64,000 bases of DNA, taken from assembly GCA_023653785.1 (NCBI GenBank), contig JAMKCH010012370.1, positions 1 through 64,000 of the forward strand. The letters run 5' to 3'. The notes beneath the pieces are model-generated. The model saw only the letters and a program-made list of their open reading frames with translations, did no database searches and was not told where the DNA came from. This document shows, one piece after another, positions 11,006 to 24,010 of this stretch. The first letter of the stretch is position 1, and the number at the start of each line of letters is the position of its first letter. The translations under genes and the position numbers were made by a program. This DNA comes from Ophioderma brevispina (lineage: Eukaryota; Echinodermata; Ophiuroidea; Amphilepidida; Ophiodermatidae).

Positions 11006-14000
11006 TAATGTAGAGACTCGAAAATTTATCGAATTTGATTTGATTCACAAAGTGCATCGAGTTGTCCCATTTTGTTCTGTACAAGAGAGCTTAACGCATT
11101 TCGTAACATTTTTACGTGGGGAGTAAGGTTCGTCATGGAAGATCGTTGAAAATTGCATACTTTCATGTGTTATAAATGCGTCGATGTTGTCCCTTTTTTG
11201 TTCTGGCACAAGAGCCTTAACGCAGTCATAACAATTTTGTACAAAAAGTGCTTTTTTGTTATGAAGTGCATGCCAACATTCACCAGTATTCAGACAAAAT
11301 AATGCAACTGAAAACCAAGCTTAACGGTCTTAAATCCCATGACGGGGGAAGAAGGGATCAGACGCGAAAATCTTTTATATCTACCGTATTCTTCAGCATA
11401 TTCCTTTTCAGCACAGAAAGTCGAAAATCTGTTGGATAATGAAAAATCAACTGGTGTACAGTGGAGTAAACAGTCAGGGTCAAATTTTGTGTTTTCATGC
11501 ACAATGTTTTTTTAGATTCACTATGTAATAAGAGAACATAAATAAAATGGCTGCGATAGGTGCACGGCTGCATCGCCGCTGCAAAATTTGCTGGACTACC
11601 CTAAGTTATTGCAGCGTATGAATTCTAACAAAACTTTTAAGCAGCTGGTGGATAGGGCAAGGGACTTCCTGGAATCATGTTTTAAGGGGGGAATTTGGTC
11701 CTTTGTGTTCACCTCAACATCAGTGACAGTTCAAATTAGCCTGTGTATTATCAAGGTACCAAGGGACACTTTCAGTGATGCACGATAGATCGTTTTTGAC
11801 CCGTTTCAAAGTATCCCATGTGTGGCAACACAATGGGTCGTGTGAACTGATTACAATCTGATATCAGTCAGTGATATATTCATTCCTCACTACATCGTGA
11901 CCATTGTCTTTCTCTAAACGAGAACGTTAAACCCTCTCTTGGGAAACCTTCACCATGATGGCTTCGGAAACATCAGCCCACACAAGCGGAGAGAACAAAT
12001 TATCCGAAATATACAACAGTTTCTGGAAGTTTGAGATGATTTAAATTCAAAACCGAAAAAAAACACACAGTGATGCATATATTCGTCATAGATTGACCAT
12101 CTTTAACTTCTCGATGCCTATTTTAATTTACACACAAAAAAATTATTTTCGGAAATCGCTGAGTCCGCCCCTTTAATAAGTGAGTGAGTAAATACATACA
12201 TAGGTCGGGCAGCTATGAATGGTGAAATGGTCTTCAATAAAGGCCACAGCGGATCATTTATCCCTGTATATTGAAAAATGAGTTTAGTATTTTAAGTAAC
12301 TTACTGGCTAACTTCACCAAAAATGCGGCATTTGCATGAATTTTAAAATTTATTTCTACTCTCAAATTATTGTTTTCTAAAAGAGAATGAAACTACAGAA
12401 ACTACTTTTGTCTTGTTATCGTCTATAATCTAATTTATTATGGAAATTTAAGTTGGAGAACTGGAATGGAGTGGAGGACCCTAATTGAAGGAACTCTTAT
12501 CCCATATATATTAAAGGCATATGCAACCAAGATATTTATTTGTGGTTAAATAGCAACTTTGCTACCTTTACTGTATAATGCAGGATATAATTTTAAACAA
12601 AGTAGTAATTTATGCGAATATATACTATAATTTCACGTCCTGGTGTTGAAATTCCCGACAGTCACGCAAAAACATTTAAAAAGTTGTTTAATTTCCTATA
12701 CTGACCTCAACATATTTTTGTTCCAAGTTCCATCGATCTTCGAGCATTGAAAAATTGTCCGTCAGTCACGATTTTCCCATCTTGTCCCGTCAGGCACAAG
12801 TGGTGTACCGACCGGTGGTGCAGTGAGGCAGTTGCCCTCTTCTGGCTTCGAAAACGGGACGACTATGGACCAAAAATATGCATTATTCATCCCTCTTTTT
12901 CAGGAAATTTCAAAACCGTATTTCAGCCTAAATTGTGGCAAAATTAAAAGTAAATTCGCCGATTTTCGCGCGCTAAACTACGCGCCCATTGTCGTCAGTT
13001 CAGACTTAATTGGGCAAATCACCGGGACACTTACAAAGTTTGCCCCCTCTGTGGGACGACTTAAAATTTTTCCCCTCTTGGATCGACTGCCTCGGTATGC
13101 CACGCAGCCCAAACATGCAATAAAACGCTCTGATCTTTGTTGAATAAAGGATAAAAAGTGTTATTTTCCCCGATTGCACATTTTTTTTAGGAGCCTAAAA
13201 TGTAACACCTTTTTGACACCTGACACTGTTCATTTTAAAACGTTTTCTGTGATAAATTTCAGTTCCTTAACATATTGAAAAATATTAAGAAAAACTCATT
13301 AATGATTTACAATCGAATAATATTAATTTTTTTTTGCTGGCCTCAAGAGGCAAAAATAAAAAAGTTGAAATTTTTCGTCGGAGTCGCTGATAACCAACAT
13401 TGGCACAATAATTGGCGTTTTTAGCGTCTGAAGTGTTCACCCTACAGAATTCACTCAAGAATCCCGTAAGTACCGAGCGTAATATAATGTTGAGGGCAAA
13501 AAGGTCGTTATTGCATGTTTAAGCGCAGAGTTCGCCAAAATTACTAATAAATTTGGTAACAAATAAAAATGGACTTTGCAAAGAAATATTTGGGAGGTTT
13601 GATTTATGTACAGTCCTTGTTAAAACCATTACCTTACAAAAACAAAATAACGTATCTACATGAATAGTTTTCCCTGGTGAGTGCAATAAAGACGTAACTA
13701 TCATTTACGACATTGTTGCACTCATCAGAAATTCGTATCTACAGTACCTAATTAGGCCTATTTAGCCTAATATCTCTGCAATAAATCGAGTCAGTCATTT
13801 GAAATATATATCAAATTATGCGTATTGATCTACTTTTTCACAATACATAATCAATTTCGCCCAAAATGCCAGTTATGACTTTATTGTACTCATATGACGA
13901 TCTGTCTTACTGAGGGATGTGGATATTTTGTGTGATGCTTCACGCTTTACTTTTTGCCTAAGACTTCCAGGATATTAATATATTAATGCTACTTCTTTTC

Positions 14001-14060
14001 ATACAAAAATAACCTTCTTCTGATGCTGTTAATTTCTTCCCCAATAATAATAATAACAAT
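11006..14060. other. Non-coding region
   Basis: No supported gene. At 12810-13110 there is a dispersed-repeat-like segment flanked by 'gtgaggcagttgcc' and 'gactgcctcggtatgcc', weakly inverted ends. The open frames there (12747-13143, +) are fully within it. An AAT microsatellite begins at 14041. Confidence 0.35.
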
Positions 14061-14100
14061 AATAATCGGAATCATAATAATAATAATTACGTAAATTTAT
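14041..14100. repeat. AAT-rich microsatellite at duplication breakpoint
   Basis: Runs of 'aataataat' with interruptions. The second copy of the same motif lies at 16047-16075, exactly at the junction of the 2-kb tandem duplication. Confidence 0.7.
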
Positions 14101-17100
14101 TTGGGTAGAAAACAGGATCAGTAAAGAAAATACCATTTGAAACATATAAACGCTCAGCTATATAGTTGATTTGGTGATATGGATCCAGACAAAGTGGTTT
14201 GTGTAAGAGACGATGTATTAAGGTCAAGGTTATTAATTTCATGTTTGTGTATTTACGGTAAAGGGAATTCCCCGATCATAGCAACCTCTGTCATTACTAT
14301 TGTGTTATTGTTCTAGTTAATATTAATTTAATCTTATTCCTTATCACCGAAATGTTTTGAAAATTATATTAAGTAAGTATTCTTATTCTTTCATTAATGC
14401 ATGAAGTCTTCATTTAAAAACCAATAACTTATGAGTTAATAAAATAAATAAATAAAAGTATTGTACCCCAACTATAGCTATAATTATACATATTTGTCAA
14501 TACAATGACTCACCTTACATTTATAGCAACGCGTCCATGTTCTTGAATTTTTCCTGCTAACAGCGAAATATCAAAACGAAGGGTATCTCAGACATTTCAG
14601 GTATGATTCAATTTTTCTATGTGATATCATAATCATTCTTTATAAGGAATAGCTGGAAAGGTGTTAAATACGCATAAAATGTGGAATATGAATCACAATT
14701 AAAGATCCATGCGATCGCTAATAGCCGCGTTCCAGAACCCCAGATTTTACCGGAAGTTGTCCACATTTGGCTGTCTGAAAGGTTTCGATTTTTCCTCATA
14801 GAACCTGTAAATTATTTTGGCTAAATGATGTTTGGTTTGGTTGTTACGAGCAAAATGTACCCTATTTTTGGTTGACCAATAGTGATTTACAAAGTACTCT
14901 ATGGGGCTTACAACAGCAAAACGGATAGAAATATCAGCGCGAAACATGGGGTTTTGGAGTCAAGGTAATTCAAACAAGATGAGAACTTCACATGACTAAA
15001 TCGGGACATCCCCCTTTAATCTACATGGATATGATTCTTATTGATAGGTAAATACATCTCACAATGATAGGTCGGTTCAGTTGCCACACGCGATTTATGT
15101 ACATTATGAAAGGTGGAATTATTTGGTTCTATACAGCCATCAACAATGTGCATGCCTCAGGTATGGTAACTATAGTAGATTTCAAATTAAGTGAGAGTCC
15201 TTGCATATTTCCACGAGGTGATATTGATATGAGGGTTCAATCCCCGGCCATGCAGAGACTATGCCTTTGTTGCCATTACAAAACATTGTAACCATGCTAC
15301 ATAGTTACTGCACAGAATCGGCTTACTAAAAAACTGATGAATTCAGTTCTACAATGGTCTGTTAATGATAAAAAGACTTATGCCATGGTTGGCCTGGATG
15401 TCAAGGAACTCATAATCTGCTTTGTGCTAATCTCTTAATACAAGATTGGCCCATTTTGGATGGTCAAATAAAAACTTAATATTGTGATATGTGTGCATTG
15501 ATATAAAAATCCATTATTTCTCCTATGCTGTGATTACGAATGATATTTTGCAATGTCCAAGGTAAGTTATGTTCAAATAACAGCGTTTAATGAAATAATT
15601 GCTGGTATGGTGTTTTGATCCTGATACTTCAGTTGCTCTTAACATTCACTGCCCTATGAAAACATTCAAAATATCAAAACATAACACACCAAAGAAACCC
15701 TGGATTACTAGTGGTTTAATAAAGTCTATTAACGCTAAAGATAGGCTTTACAAGAGTTACCTATCCAAACCTAACATTAACAATAAAAATAAATATACCA
15801 AATATAGAAATTACCTAAAAAAAATTTTACCCTGCCTATCTAGGAAAACGTATATCACTACTAAACTAGAACTCAACAAAAACAATATGAAAAAACGTGG
15901 CAAACACTTAATAATCTATTAGGTAGAACTAATCGCTCCAAATTACCGACTTTTTCACAGATACTAATGGTGACAAAATAACTGAAACAGCCGACATTGC
16001 CTCCAAATTTAATGATTTCTTTACAAATATTGGATCTAATCTGGCTAATAATCGGAATCATAATAATAATAATTTACGTAAATTTATTTGGGTAGAAACA
16101 GGATCAGTACAAAATACCATTTGAAACCTATAAACGCTCATTAATATTGATTTGGTGATATGGATCCAGACAAGGTGGTTTGTGTAAGATCGATGATTAA
16201 AGGTCAGGTTATTAATTTCATGTTGTGTTGTATTTACGGTAAGGGAATTCCGCCGATCATAGCACCTCTAAGCAACCTTCTGTCCCTTACTATTTTTCTT
16301 GTTTCTAGTTAATATTAATTTTAATCTTATCCGTATCACCCACCGAAATGTTGTTGAAATTATTTAAGTAAGTATCTTTATTCTTTCATTCTGCATGAAG
16401 TCTTCCAGTTAACAATTAAAAAACCATAACTTATTGAAGTTATAAATACATAAATAAAAGTTATGTACCCAACTATAGCTATATTCTACATATTGTCAAT
16501 ACAATGACTCACCTTAACATTTAATAGCAACGCGTCCATTTTCTTGAATTTTTTCCTGCTACAGCGGAAATATCAAAACGAAGGGTATCTCAGACATTTC
16601 AGGTATGATTCAATTTTCTATGTGATATCATAATCATTCTTTATAAGGAATAGCTGGAAAGTGTTAAATACGCTAAAATGTGGAATATGAATCACAATAA
16701 GAGCCACGATCGCTAATAGCCGCGTTCCAGAACCCAGATTTTACCGGAAGTTGTCCAAATTGGCTGTCCTTAATGAAGGTTTCGATTTTTCCTCATAAAC
16801 CTTAAATTATTTTGGCTAAATGATGTTTGGGTTTGTTGTTAGAGCAAAATTTACCCTATTTTTGGTTGACCAATAGTGATTTACAAAGTACTTCTATGGG
16901 AGCTTACACAGCAAACGGAATAGAAATATCAGCGCGAACATGGGGTTTTGGAGTCAAGGTAACTCAATCAAGATGAAAACTTCACCTTACTAAATCGGGA
17001 CATCCCCCTTTAACTACTGATATGATTCTTATTGAATAGGTATAACATCTCACAACTGATAGGGTCGGTTCAGTTGTCCACACTCGATTTATGTTACATT

Positions 17101-18083
17101 ATGAAAGGTGGACTTATTGGTTCTATACAGCCATCACAATGCATGCCTCAGGTATGGTAACTATAGTAGATTTCGAATAAGTGAGAGTCCTTGCATATTT
17201 CCACGAGGAGGTGATATTGATATGAGGGTTCAATCCCCGGCCATGCAGAGACTATCCTTTGTTTGCCATTACCAAAAAACATGTAACCATGCTACATAAT
17301 TACTGCACAGAATCGGCTCACTGAAACTGATGAATTCATTTTTCTAACATGGTCTGTTTTAATGATAAAAAGACTATGCCATGGTTGGCCTGGATGTCCA
17401 AGGGAACTCATATCTGCTTTGTTGTGCTAACTCCTTAATACACTATTGGCCCATTTTGTGATGGTCAAAATAAAAACTTAAAAAATAATTTTTGTTGATA
17501 TTGTGCATTTATATAAAATCCATTATTTTTTTCCTTTTTCGGTTTTTTTGTTTTTTTGTTTAAAAATTACATGTAAAGTTATGTTCAATAAACAAGCGTT
17601 TTAATGAAATAATTGCTGGTAGGTGTTTTTGATCCTGAGTACGTCATTTGCTCTTCTTTAAAATTCCTGGCTCTGCCCTATGAAACATATTCAAAATTCA
17701 AAACCAAACCCACCAAAAAACCCTGATTACGTAGTGGTTTAATAAAGTCTATTAACGCTAAAGATAGTCTTTACAGAGTTACCTATCCAAACCTAACATT
17801 AACATAAAAATAAATATACCAAATATAGAAATTACCTAAAAAAAATTTTACCGACCGACCCTGCCTATCGAGGAAAACGTATAAAATCACTACTAACTAG
17901 AACGCAACACAAACAATATGAAAAAACGGGCAAACACTTAATATTATTAGGTAAACTAATGGCTGCCAAATTACCGCTTTTCCAGATACTAATGGTGAAA
18001 CAAAATAACTGAAAACAGCCGTACTTGCCTTGCCCCTCCAAATTAATGATTTCTTTAACAAATATTGGATCTAATCTGGCAAT
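14061..18083. repeat. Tandem duplication, two copies of about 2.0 kb
   Basis: Copy 1 is 14061-16046 and copy 2 is 16047-18083, in direct orientation. Order is conserved throughout: the AAT microsatellite, 'gtaaatttatttgggtag', the 'atttcaggtatgattcaat' block, the 'gggttcaatccccggcc' block and the start of a LINE reading frame. The copies differ chiefly by one- and two-base indels. Copy 1 keeps longer open frames than copy 2. The sequence running out of copy 2 continues the LINE, so copy 1 is the one interrupted at its right end. Confidence 0.85.
15590..16046 (+). pseudogene. LINE reverse-transcriptase N-terminal segment (duplicated copy 1)
   Basis: The frame from about 15660 reads KKPWITSGLIKSINAKDRLY and YLSKPNINNKNKYTKYRNYL, the linker between endonuclease and RT in Jockey/CR1-like non-LTR elements. 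After a frame change comes NNMKKTWQTLNNLLGRTNRS, then IASKFNDFF and TNIGSNLA, the usual entry to the RT fingers. It stops abruptly at 16046, where the duplicated upstream sequence restarts. No endonuclease domain is visible upstream, so the element is already 5' truncated. Confidence 0.75.
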
Positions 18084-19190
18084 TAAAATTTCTTCTGAAC
18101 CCTGATTTCCAATTTTAAAAACCATAAAAATACCACCCAACCAAAACCTCACCTATTAAACCAGTAGCTAAGAGCAAGTGCCCTTTTCTTTCTCCAACAT
18201 TTCTAAGGAAAGAAATTATATATTAAACTTACCAGGGATCTGAAAAACAGTTTCGCTCTGGTTGTGATGGTATCAATGCCAATTCTTTCTCCAATCCATA
18301 TCCCCGAGCTGAGTATATTCTCACTCATATATTTCAATTATCTATCTCAACAGGCATTGTTCCATCTAAGCTTAAAATCGCCAAGTAATATCATTTATAA
18401 AGCCGATGATTGCAATAAAACCTTCTGTAATTATGACCTATATCCATTCTCCCAGCATTTTCAAAAATCCTTGAAAAAAAAAATCTCTCAATAGAATTTT
18501 TAAATTATTTCTCCCCAAATATCCTGACGTTCCAAACCAGTCGGCTTGCCCTCCCAAAACAAATCAACTTCCGTGGCAATGGCATGAATTTTATTGTAAA
18601 GTCAATGAAGAAACTGGACAATAAACATAATGTAGCTGGTATATATTTAGTGAGTAAAGCCTTGATACCTACAATCATAATTCTCCGTTAGAAACTTACC
18701 TAATAGGTATCCGGCGGCTGTTAAAAATTTCTGCTGTTTAACCGGTCAAATACCGGAATCCTGCTGCCTGTATTCCCACCCTCTACCGTTAAATAACAAA
18801 AACCCTAAGGATGATTTGCCGTTATTGATTTGAAGAGAAATTTTGATGTGTTAATCGCATGTTTTGTACTGAAGAAAACATATTTTGTGACCACCCTTAC
18901 AAATTCACGAATTTACAAATATCATCTTTACTCTTTTATTTTAAATATTGTCACGGTTGTTACCAATGATGTTTATGACAATTACTTCATTGTTACAAGA
19001 CATACCTTCGCATGATACTCGAACATTCTAAGTGATTTTCTATGTAAGAGCTGTAAAGCTACAATACCTCTTTGCCAGAACCCCTATCAATCACGAGGTG
19101 CCCCTTCTCTGGAAAACACTAACTCCTTCCCTGTAAAATTGTTTCGTCTATATTCAGTTCAGAACTGTAGACTGAAGATGTAATCATTAG
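17600..19190 (+). pseudogene. LINE reverse transcriptase, copy 2, internally deleted
   Basis: It repeats the 15590-16046 segment with more frame changes and then continues into RT. SGCDGINANSFSN (about 18255-18295), PISIL-like and SKILEKKIS (about 18440-18490) and NKSTSVAMA (about 18560) correspond to the RT fingers. AGIYLVSKALIPTII (about 18635-18680) corresponds to the DLSKAFDT motif. From about 18835 the frame matches the extreme C-terminal domain (FVLKKTYFVTTL.., then VPLLWKTLTPSL near 19100). Only ~150 bp separate the AFDT-like motif from the C-terminus. The GVPQGS and F/YADD catalytic blocks are absent, so this copy could not encode an active RT. Confidence 0.7.
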
Positions 19191-20616
19191 CATTAACTAC
19201 AAAGTCGGCAATTAAACTTGAATTCCTTCGAACTTTTTGGTCCCATTTAACACAGCAAGATTTTTTAATCACTTTCTCTCAACCGTCTGTCCATTTGTTT
19301 CTCCTATATGGGCATTTTGTCTCCGTGAGTATTGTAATTAATCTGTCCCATGGAAAAAATTTTATGTAGCGTGCGTCTGTTTGTTAATGTAATCCGTGTT
19401 GTGTGCCTTTATTTGGGCATGGGAAATGGCTGGTTTTGAGAGTGATGTTGGGTTTCAAGGGAGGGTAGACACATTCTGGGATAGCTATTATCGTGCGGTG
19501 TTCGTAAAAAGTATTTTGATTTTGTTTTCTCGTTGGCGTAACTTTTTTAGTTGGTTACGCACACTAATCTCGCTCGCGTTTATGTGGTCTCCACATCTCC
19601 TCCACATCTTTTGTTGTTTGTGGGGGTCTTTTGTAATAGATTTTGTACCTACCGGTTACATGTATATATATCGAACTTTATTTCAGTAATAATTAAAACA
19701 TTACAATGCGGCACAACACCAACGGAGGAGGCAGCAAAAGCGCGCTGTGATATTGAGAACCGGTGTGTCAAAGCCAAACGGACCAGGGTGTGAATCGTCA
19801 ATAGAACGTTCCATGGGTGACCGGTTAGTTTGGGATGTGTAGCTTGAACACAGAGTTGGAGTAATATACGGGTGACACGGTAGAGGGGGGAAACAATTTT
19901 TTTTGGCTGAAAATGATAGATTAGGATGTGAGAATAAGAAATCTTTCTGCGTGTTGGGCCACCTGGGCATGGCCTTGTTCGGTTTTGGGGATAAAGGTCC
20001 AAGATTTGCTGGGGGGTTCGGGGGCTCGCAGTACGATGATAATTATCGGGTGATTCTAAAGGGGCCCTAGTATTATCAAACTTGGAGTTAGAAACTATCT
20101 ATATACCCAGTGAACAAGTGCATGGCACCTGTAGCATTGAGTATACTTTAACGGTCCAAAATGGAAGCCAAATCTAATAATTTTAAAATATCCCCTATAA
20201 CAGCAAATACCTGCGATAAAAAAATAAACATGAAGTACTGAGATTATGTTGTTAGACACAATAAATGTATTTCCGATACTTCTAAGTTGTAACATGACGT
20301 CAATCAATATGGCAGCCAAAACGTGAATATCTTTAAAACATACTTTAAAAATATTACCTTCAAGTATAAGTTATTGTGTCAATGAAACAATTAGAAATGT
20401 ACCTATGATCATAACCAAGTGATACCAGGTGGTAATCCCGATAAATAAAATGTGTCAAATTATAAATTGAGTGCAATATATGTGAAAAAATGTAATTCCT
20501 ATGGTATTTTGACAACTTGACAAATTGAAATGTATGTTGGTTAGGATCAAAGGTACAGTTCTATGTCATTGACACATTGATTTCCATTTGAAGGCTGTAA
20601 TACTTATAAATTTGTG
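19191..20616. other. Non-coding region
   Basis: Open frames at 19396-19793 show no recognisable domain. The first part may be the 3' tail of the preceding LINE. Nothing else is supported. Confidence 0.35.
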
Positions 20617-21010
20617 TCAAGTATTTTCAGGTACAAAATGCTTCAGCTCAGTCAACATACCAGCATTCCTTGAAATTATTTTAGGAATTGCATCAATGTG
20701 ATTTTTCCAAGTTAGGTTTTCGTCAATGATGACTCCAAGAAATTTAGTTGAACTCACTCTTTTTAATGATACACCATCAAGAATGACATCAAGTTTTAGT
20801 TTCTCATTACCAATGGCATTTCCTGATTGAAATTCATTTGTAGCTTCAGAATCTTGATTTTTTACCAATAAATTTCCATGTACTGTTTTGCGTTCCGATA
20901 ACCATATAAATTGGTTTTGCTTGCATTGACTGACAGTTTATTGACCTGGAACCAGTTGCAAACTTCATAAAGTTCTTTGTTTATTGTGTCATTTTGAGAT
21001 GCTATATTGA
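20617..21010 (-). pseudogene. LINE reverse-transcriptase fragment (palm end/thumb)
   Basis: On the minus strand from about 21000, the protein reads INKELYEVCNWFQVNKLSVN, then ASKTN. After a frame change it reads KLKLDVILDGVSLKRVSSTK, then FLGVIIDENLTWKNHID and LKHFVP. This block order (N/KWF..NKLSLN..KT.YM.F, then V..TKFLGV.ID..LTW..HI) is diagnostic for the segment after the FADD motif in Jockey/CR1-type non-LTR retrotransposons. Both ends are truncated, leaving an isolated fragment of about 130 codons. It is not obviously part of the LINEs at 15.6-19.2 or 28.3-32 kb. Confidence 0.85.
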
Positions 21011-22260
21011 GTTGGAGATGGAAATTGATTGATTGATCGAAACACCGAAGCTATTTCTGATGTGAAATAATGTATTTTCAGGTCAACATTTATTTACTAG
21101 CTATATTACTATACATTTTATGACCTCCCTAGTAATGTGTGCTCCTAGTTTTTTGCACGGAATTTTTTGGTAAACTGTAATGTTACATGTAAGCTTAAAT
21201 ATTCGGAAGACCTATCTATATTCCATATCCAAAACACGGGCAGTCAAAAGGCAGTAGCATATCAACTAACCCGATACATTTGAATACCATTGAAGCAAGT
21301 ACGATTAGTCAGAATGTTTTGAGAGTTAATGTGGCTATAGATGCGTTTACGTTGACATAAACCACTAGAGCATTATTTTCGAGTGGTTTTTCTTTGTTTT
21401 CGCGTGAAATTATATTCGCGAACGCACGCTTACCTCACATTTAAATATGCATGCGTGCATTATGACCCAATTTGAATATGCATGCGTGCATTATCGAGCG
21501 TACATTATTAAACAATAGAATTTAATAATTCACGCCAGCACGCATGCACTGACTTTCCCCTCAAGTGAAAGCGCTTGAACAGTTCACTTGCCATAGTAAG
21601 GCAATAATACCAAGACCAGAACGTTCATAATCACAATCTCCCAGGTTATGTGGCTTTACGAACAGGAAAAAAATGACACTCACTACAAAGTCTATACCTT
21701 AAAATAGAAATCTTATTTCTATGGTGTTAAAAAACGGGCAACTATAACGGTAGTAGGTCCTACAATTGTCTATTTTAAAGACTGTGGTGTTAATAACCCC
21801 GATTTGACCTATACAAATAGATGCGATACATTCAGAACTTAATGAATAGTTATCAGCATGTAAATCGCTGTATTGACTAATGCGTAATTGCTACGTTCCA
21901 TTGTAATCATGGCAATTATGGCAAAAGCTAACCTATTATTGAGCTGGTAACTCGTCGAAGTTTCAATCAATACTACATTGTATAACTTTTCACACCTTCT
22001 CTCCCAATGCTTGCTGCTTTATGTTAGTCAACCCAGTGTTGTTTAAAGTTCGTAGAACTATATACAATATTTCTAGTTTTACATTTTTAAAAGTCACCCA
22101 AAGCATATCAGAAAAAGAGTTTATTAATATGGTATTTATTGTTTTGATGGTGTATAAAATAATGCTCATTTGGTTTATGAACAGTATAAGGCATAAGTGA
22201 AGTGCATTCAGGGATATATTGCATGGGCTTCGAACGACAATTAAGCACTATTAAGTGGGC
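21011..22260. other. Non-coding region with a 31-bp tandem duplication
   Basis: AT-rich and non-coding. At 21444-21494 'aatatgcatgcgtgcattat' occurs twice at 31-bp spacing. Each copy is itself nearly palindromic (atgcatgcgtgcat). Confidence 0.5.
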
Positions 22261-22454
22261 CTAAGGTGTTTTTCACTCCATCGTTTAGTGGCCATAAAGG
22301 GCCCCCCCCGCGACGAAACCCACTTTCCCGAGGGAATATTTCAAATGAAACTTATAGAGAGAAAGACCAAACGCCAACCCGCTTTTCTTTTTTTCCTCAT
22401 TCCCCTGGTGCTCACATGTGCAATATAAGATTCCTGGGTAGAGTAATGGCGTTA

Positions 22455-23245
22455 TCACCGTTGTTCCCGAGGCGCGGTTGGTCCCGGCATATTATTATCA
22501 TGGCTAATGCACCAGATTAACTACATGAGTCGTTGTGGCCGCTTGTCAATCAACTGCCGTTATCTTTGCCAATGGTCGTTGTGTCATGTTATTTATGGCT
22601 TTATGTTTTAAACATGCTCATATTTATTATATTTTACTTTTTATGATTTTAATTAAAAAGATCAACTAGCCACTTATTAAAATCAAGTTTTTCTTTAAAC
22701 AAGATATTCCTTTAAAATGCTTTATTTTATTTTAGCTTGACTTTTTTTGTGTCTTTTATGATTTAAAAAAAGGGAATCTCACTTGATTTTTTAAGTTTTT
22801 CTTAACTTATAGCAAAATATTGCTTTTAAAATGTTTGTTAGTATTTTACTTTTACTTCAGTCTTTTTTTGTCCTTTTTATGAATTTTAATTTAAAAAAAG
22901 GAGAGTCACGCTTGATTTAAACAAGTTTCTTTAAACAAAATATTCTTTAAAATGTTTGGGGTCAACTTTTAATTACTTCAGACTTCTGTTTTTGATTAAA
23001 AGGAACATATGGAATACCTTACTTTTTAACTTACGAATATAAAAAAAAACCATTGCCTGTATCGTCCTTTTGCGTTTTTCACTTAGTTGGCCCGGAAACG
23101 GGACCCCAATCGGCGGGGCGGGATCGCGTTTATTGCCTGGACCAACCGGGTTAGCTAGACCTTTGATAACAATGTGAACAATAGAAGCAATAGAGGTGTT
23201 AATTGCCGTGACCAACCGGCTTCGGGACCACACGGGCTAAAACCA
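22455..23245. mobile_element. Possible non-autonomous element with weak inverted ends and internal tandem repeat
   Basis: 'gttcccgaggcgcggttggtcccggca' (22463 onward) resembles the reverse complement of the 23195-23240 end ('gtcccgaagccggttggtcacggca'). A 118-bp tandem array lies between them. No transposase is present. The ends are imperfect and no target duplication was found, so this is tentative. Confidence 0.3.
22611..22995. repeat. Tandem repeat, ~115-120-bp unit, about 3.3 copies
   Basis: Units begin with 'tttaaaatg(t/c)tt' at about 22711, 22826 and 22948. They share 'tttatgattttaatttaaaaaaag', 'tcac.cttgattt', 'aagtttttctttaaac' and 'aaatattc'. The first unit (22611-22710) is the most diverged. 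Confidence 0.7.
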
Positions 23246-23814
23246 GTAAATGCTGGCGGCGTAACTCATAGTCCTGGGGGGGTGAGGATAAAGTGAGTGG
23301 GTGGGTTAAACACTGGTGAACAACTAGGGCAATCGATTCAGTTGACGTCTTCACGGTAACATTAGATTTCACGCTTTATCCCGTTATCGGCTATGGAGTC
23401 CGCCGGACTGTGCTCTCAGCCGTGAGCTATACCCCCGATCTGCTTTCACACCGGTTTTATCGTCGGAAATTAGGTGCAAATCATTATTTTCAATGTCTTC
23501 ATAAATGCGCTCAAAAAGGATTATGTGTTCCCCACCTATGTCTTCCAGCCAGGCATACTACATTGTCAATATCATTTTGAATGTTTAATATCTGCTCTAG
23601 TAAGGAGCCTAATTGTTTTTCATGAGGGCAGTCGTAATATTCTCATATGTTTGTAGCAGCATGGGCGGCGCAGTCGTTCGATGATGGCATCGCTTCTTTC
23701 AGCACATAAAGCGTAATTATTTTGTCTGATTAATGTGATTCATTTTTGTTCATGCATATGATACATACATAAGCAAAAATATTTCTGGCAACAGGGTTTT
23801 GCTAATTTTTATTT
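23246..23814. other. Non-coding region
   Basis: No coding signal. The short + frame at 23474-23656 has no supporting features. Confidence 0.35.
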
Positions 23815-24010
23815 TTAAAATCACACTCCGCGTTTGGTCCTAGGGACCCAGCTAATTATCTCATTAAGCGGAAAGAAAAGTTAATACAAAAGTTAAACCA
23901 ATATAGCAAAAAATAGAGTTCGAAAATATTTGGTCACGATTGAGAAATCGCACAAAAAAGCAATCTTGGGTACTATGGAGCCCGCGGCCCCCCTGGTCAC
24001 TTAAGTGTTT
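23815..24010. mobile_element. Foldback element of the G/C-ended family, copy 2
   Basis: The left end contains 'tggtcctagggacc'. The right end contains 'actatggagcccgcggccccc' then 'tggtcacttaagtg'. The same end motifs in the same order bound 6373-6595. The interior is AT-rich and non-coding. Confidence 0.4.

Noticed and set aside
15232..15260. tRNA-like B box ('gggttcaatcccc') at 15237 and again near 17228
   Set aside because: The T-arm would have only three pairs and no A box, anticodon arm or acceptor stem can be folded around it. The second occurrence is just the tandem-duplicated copy.
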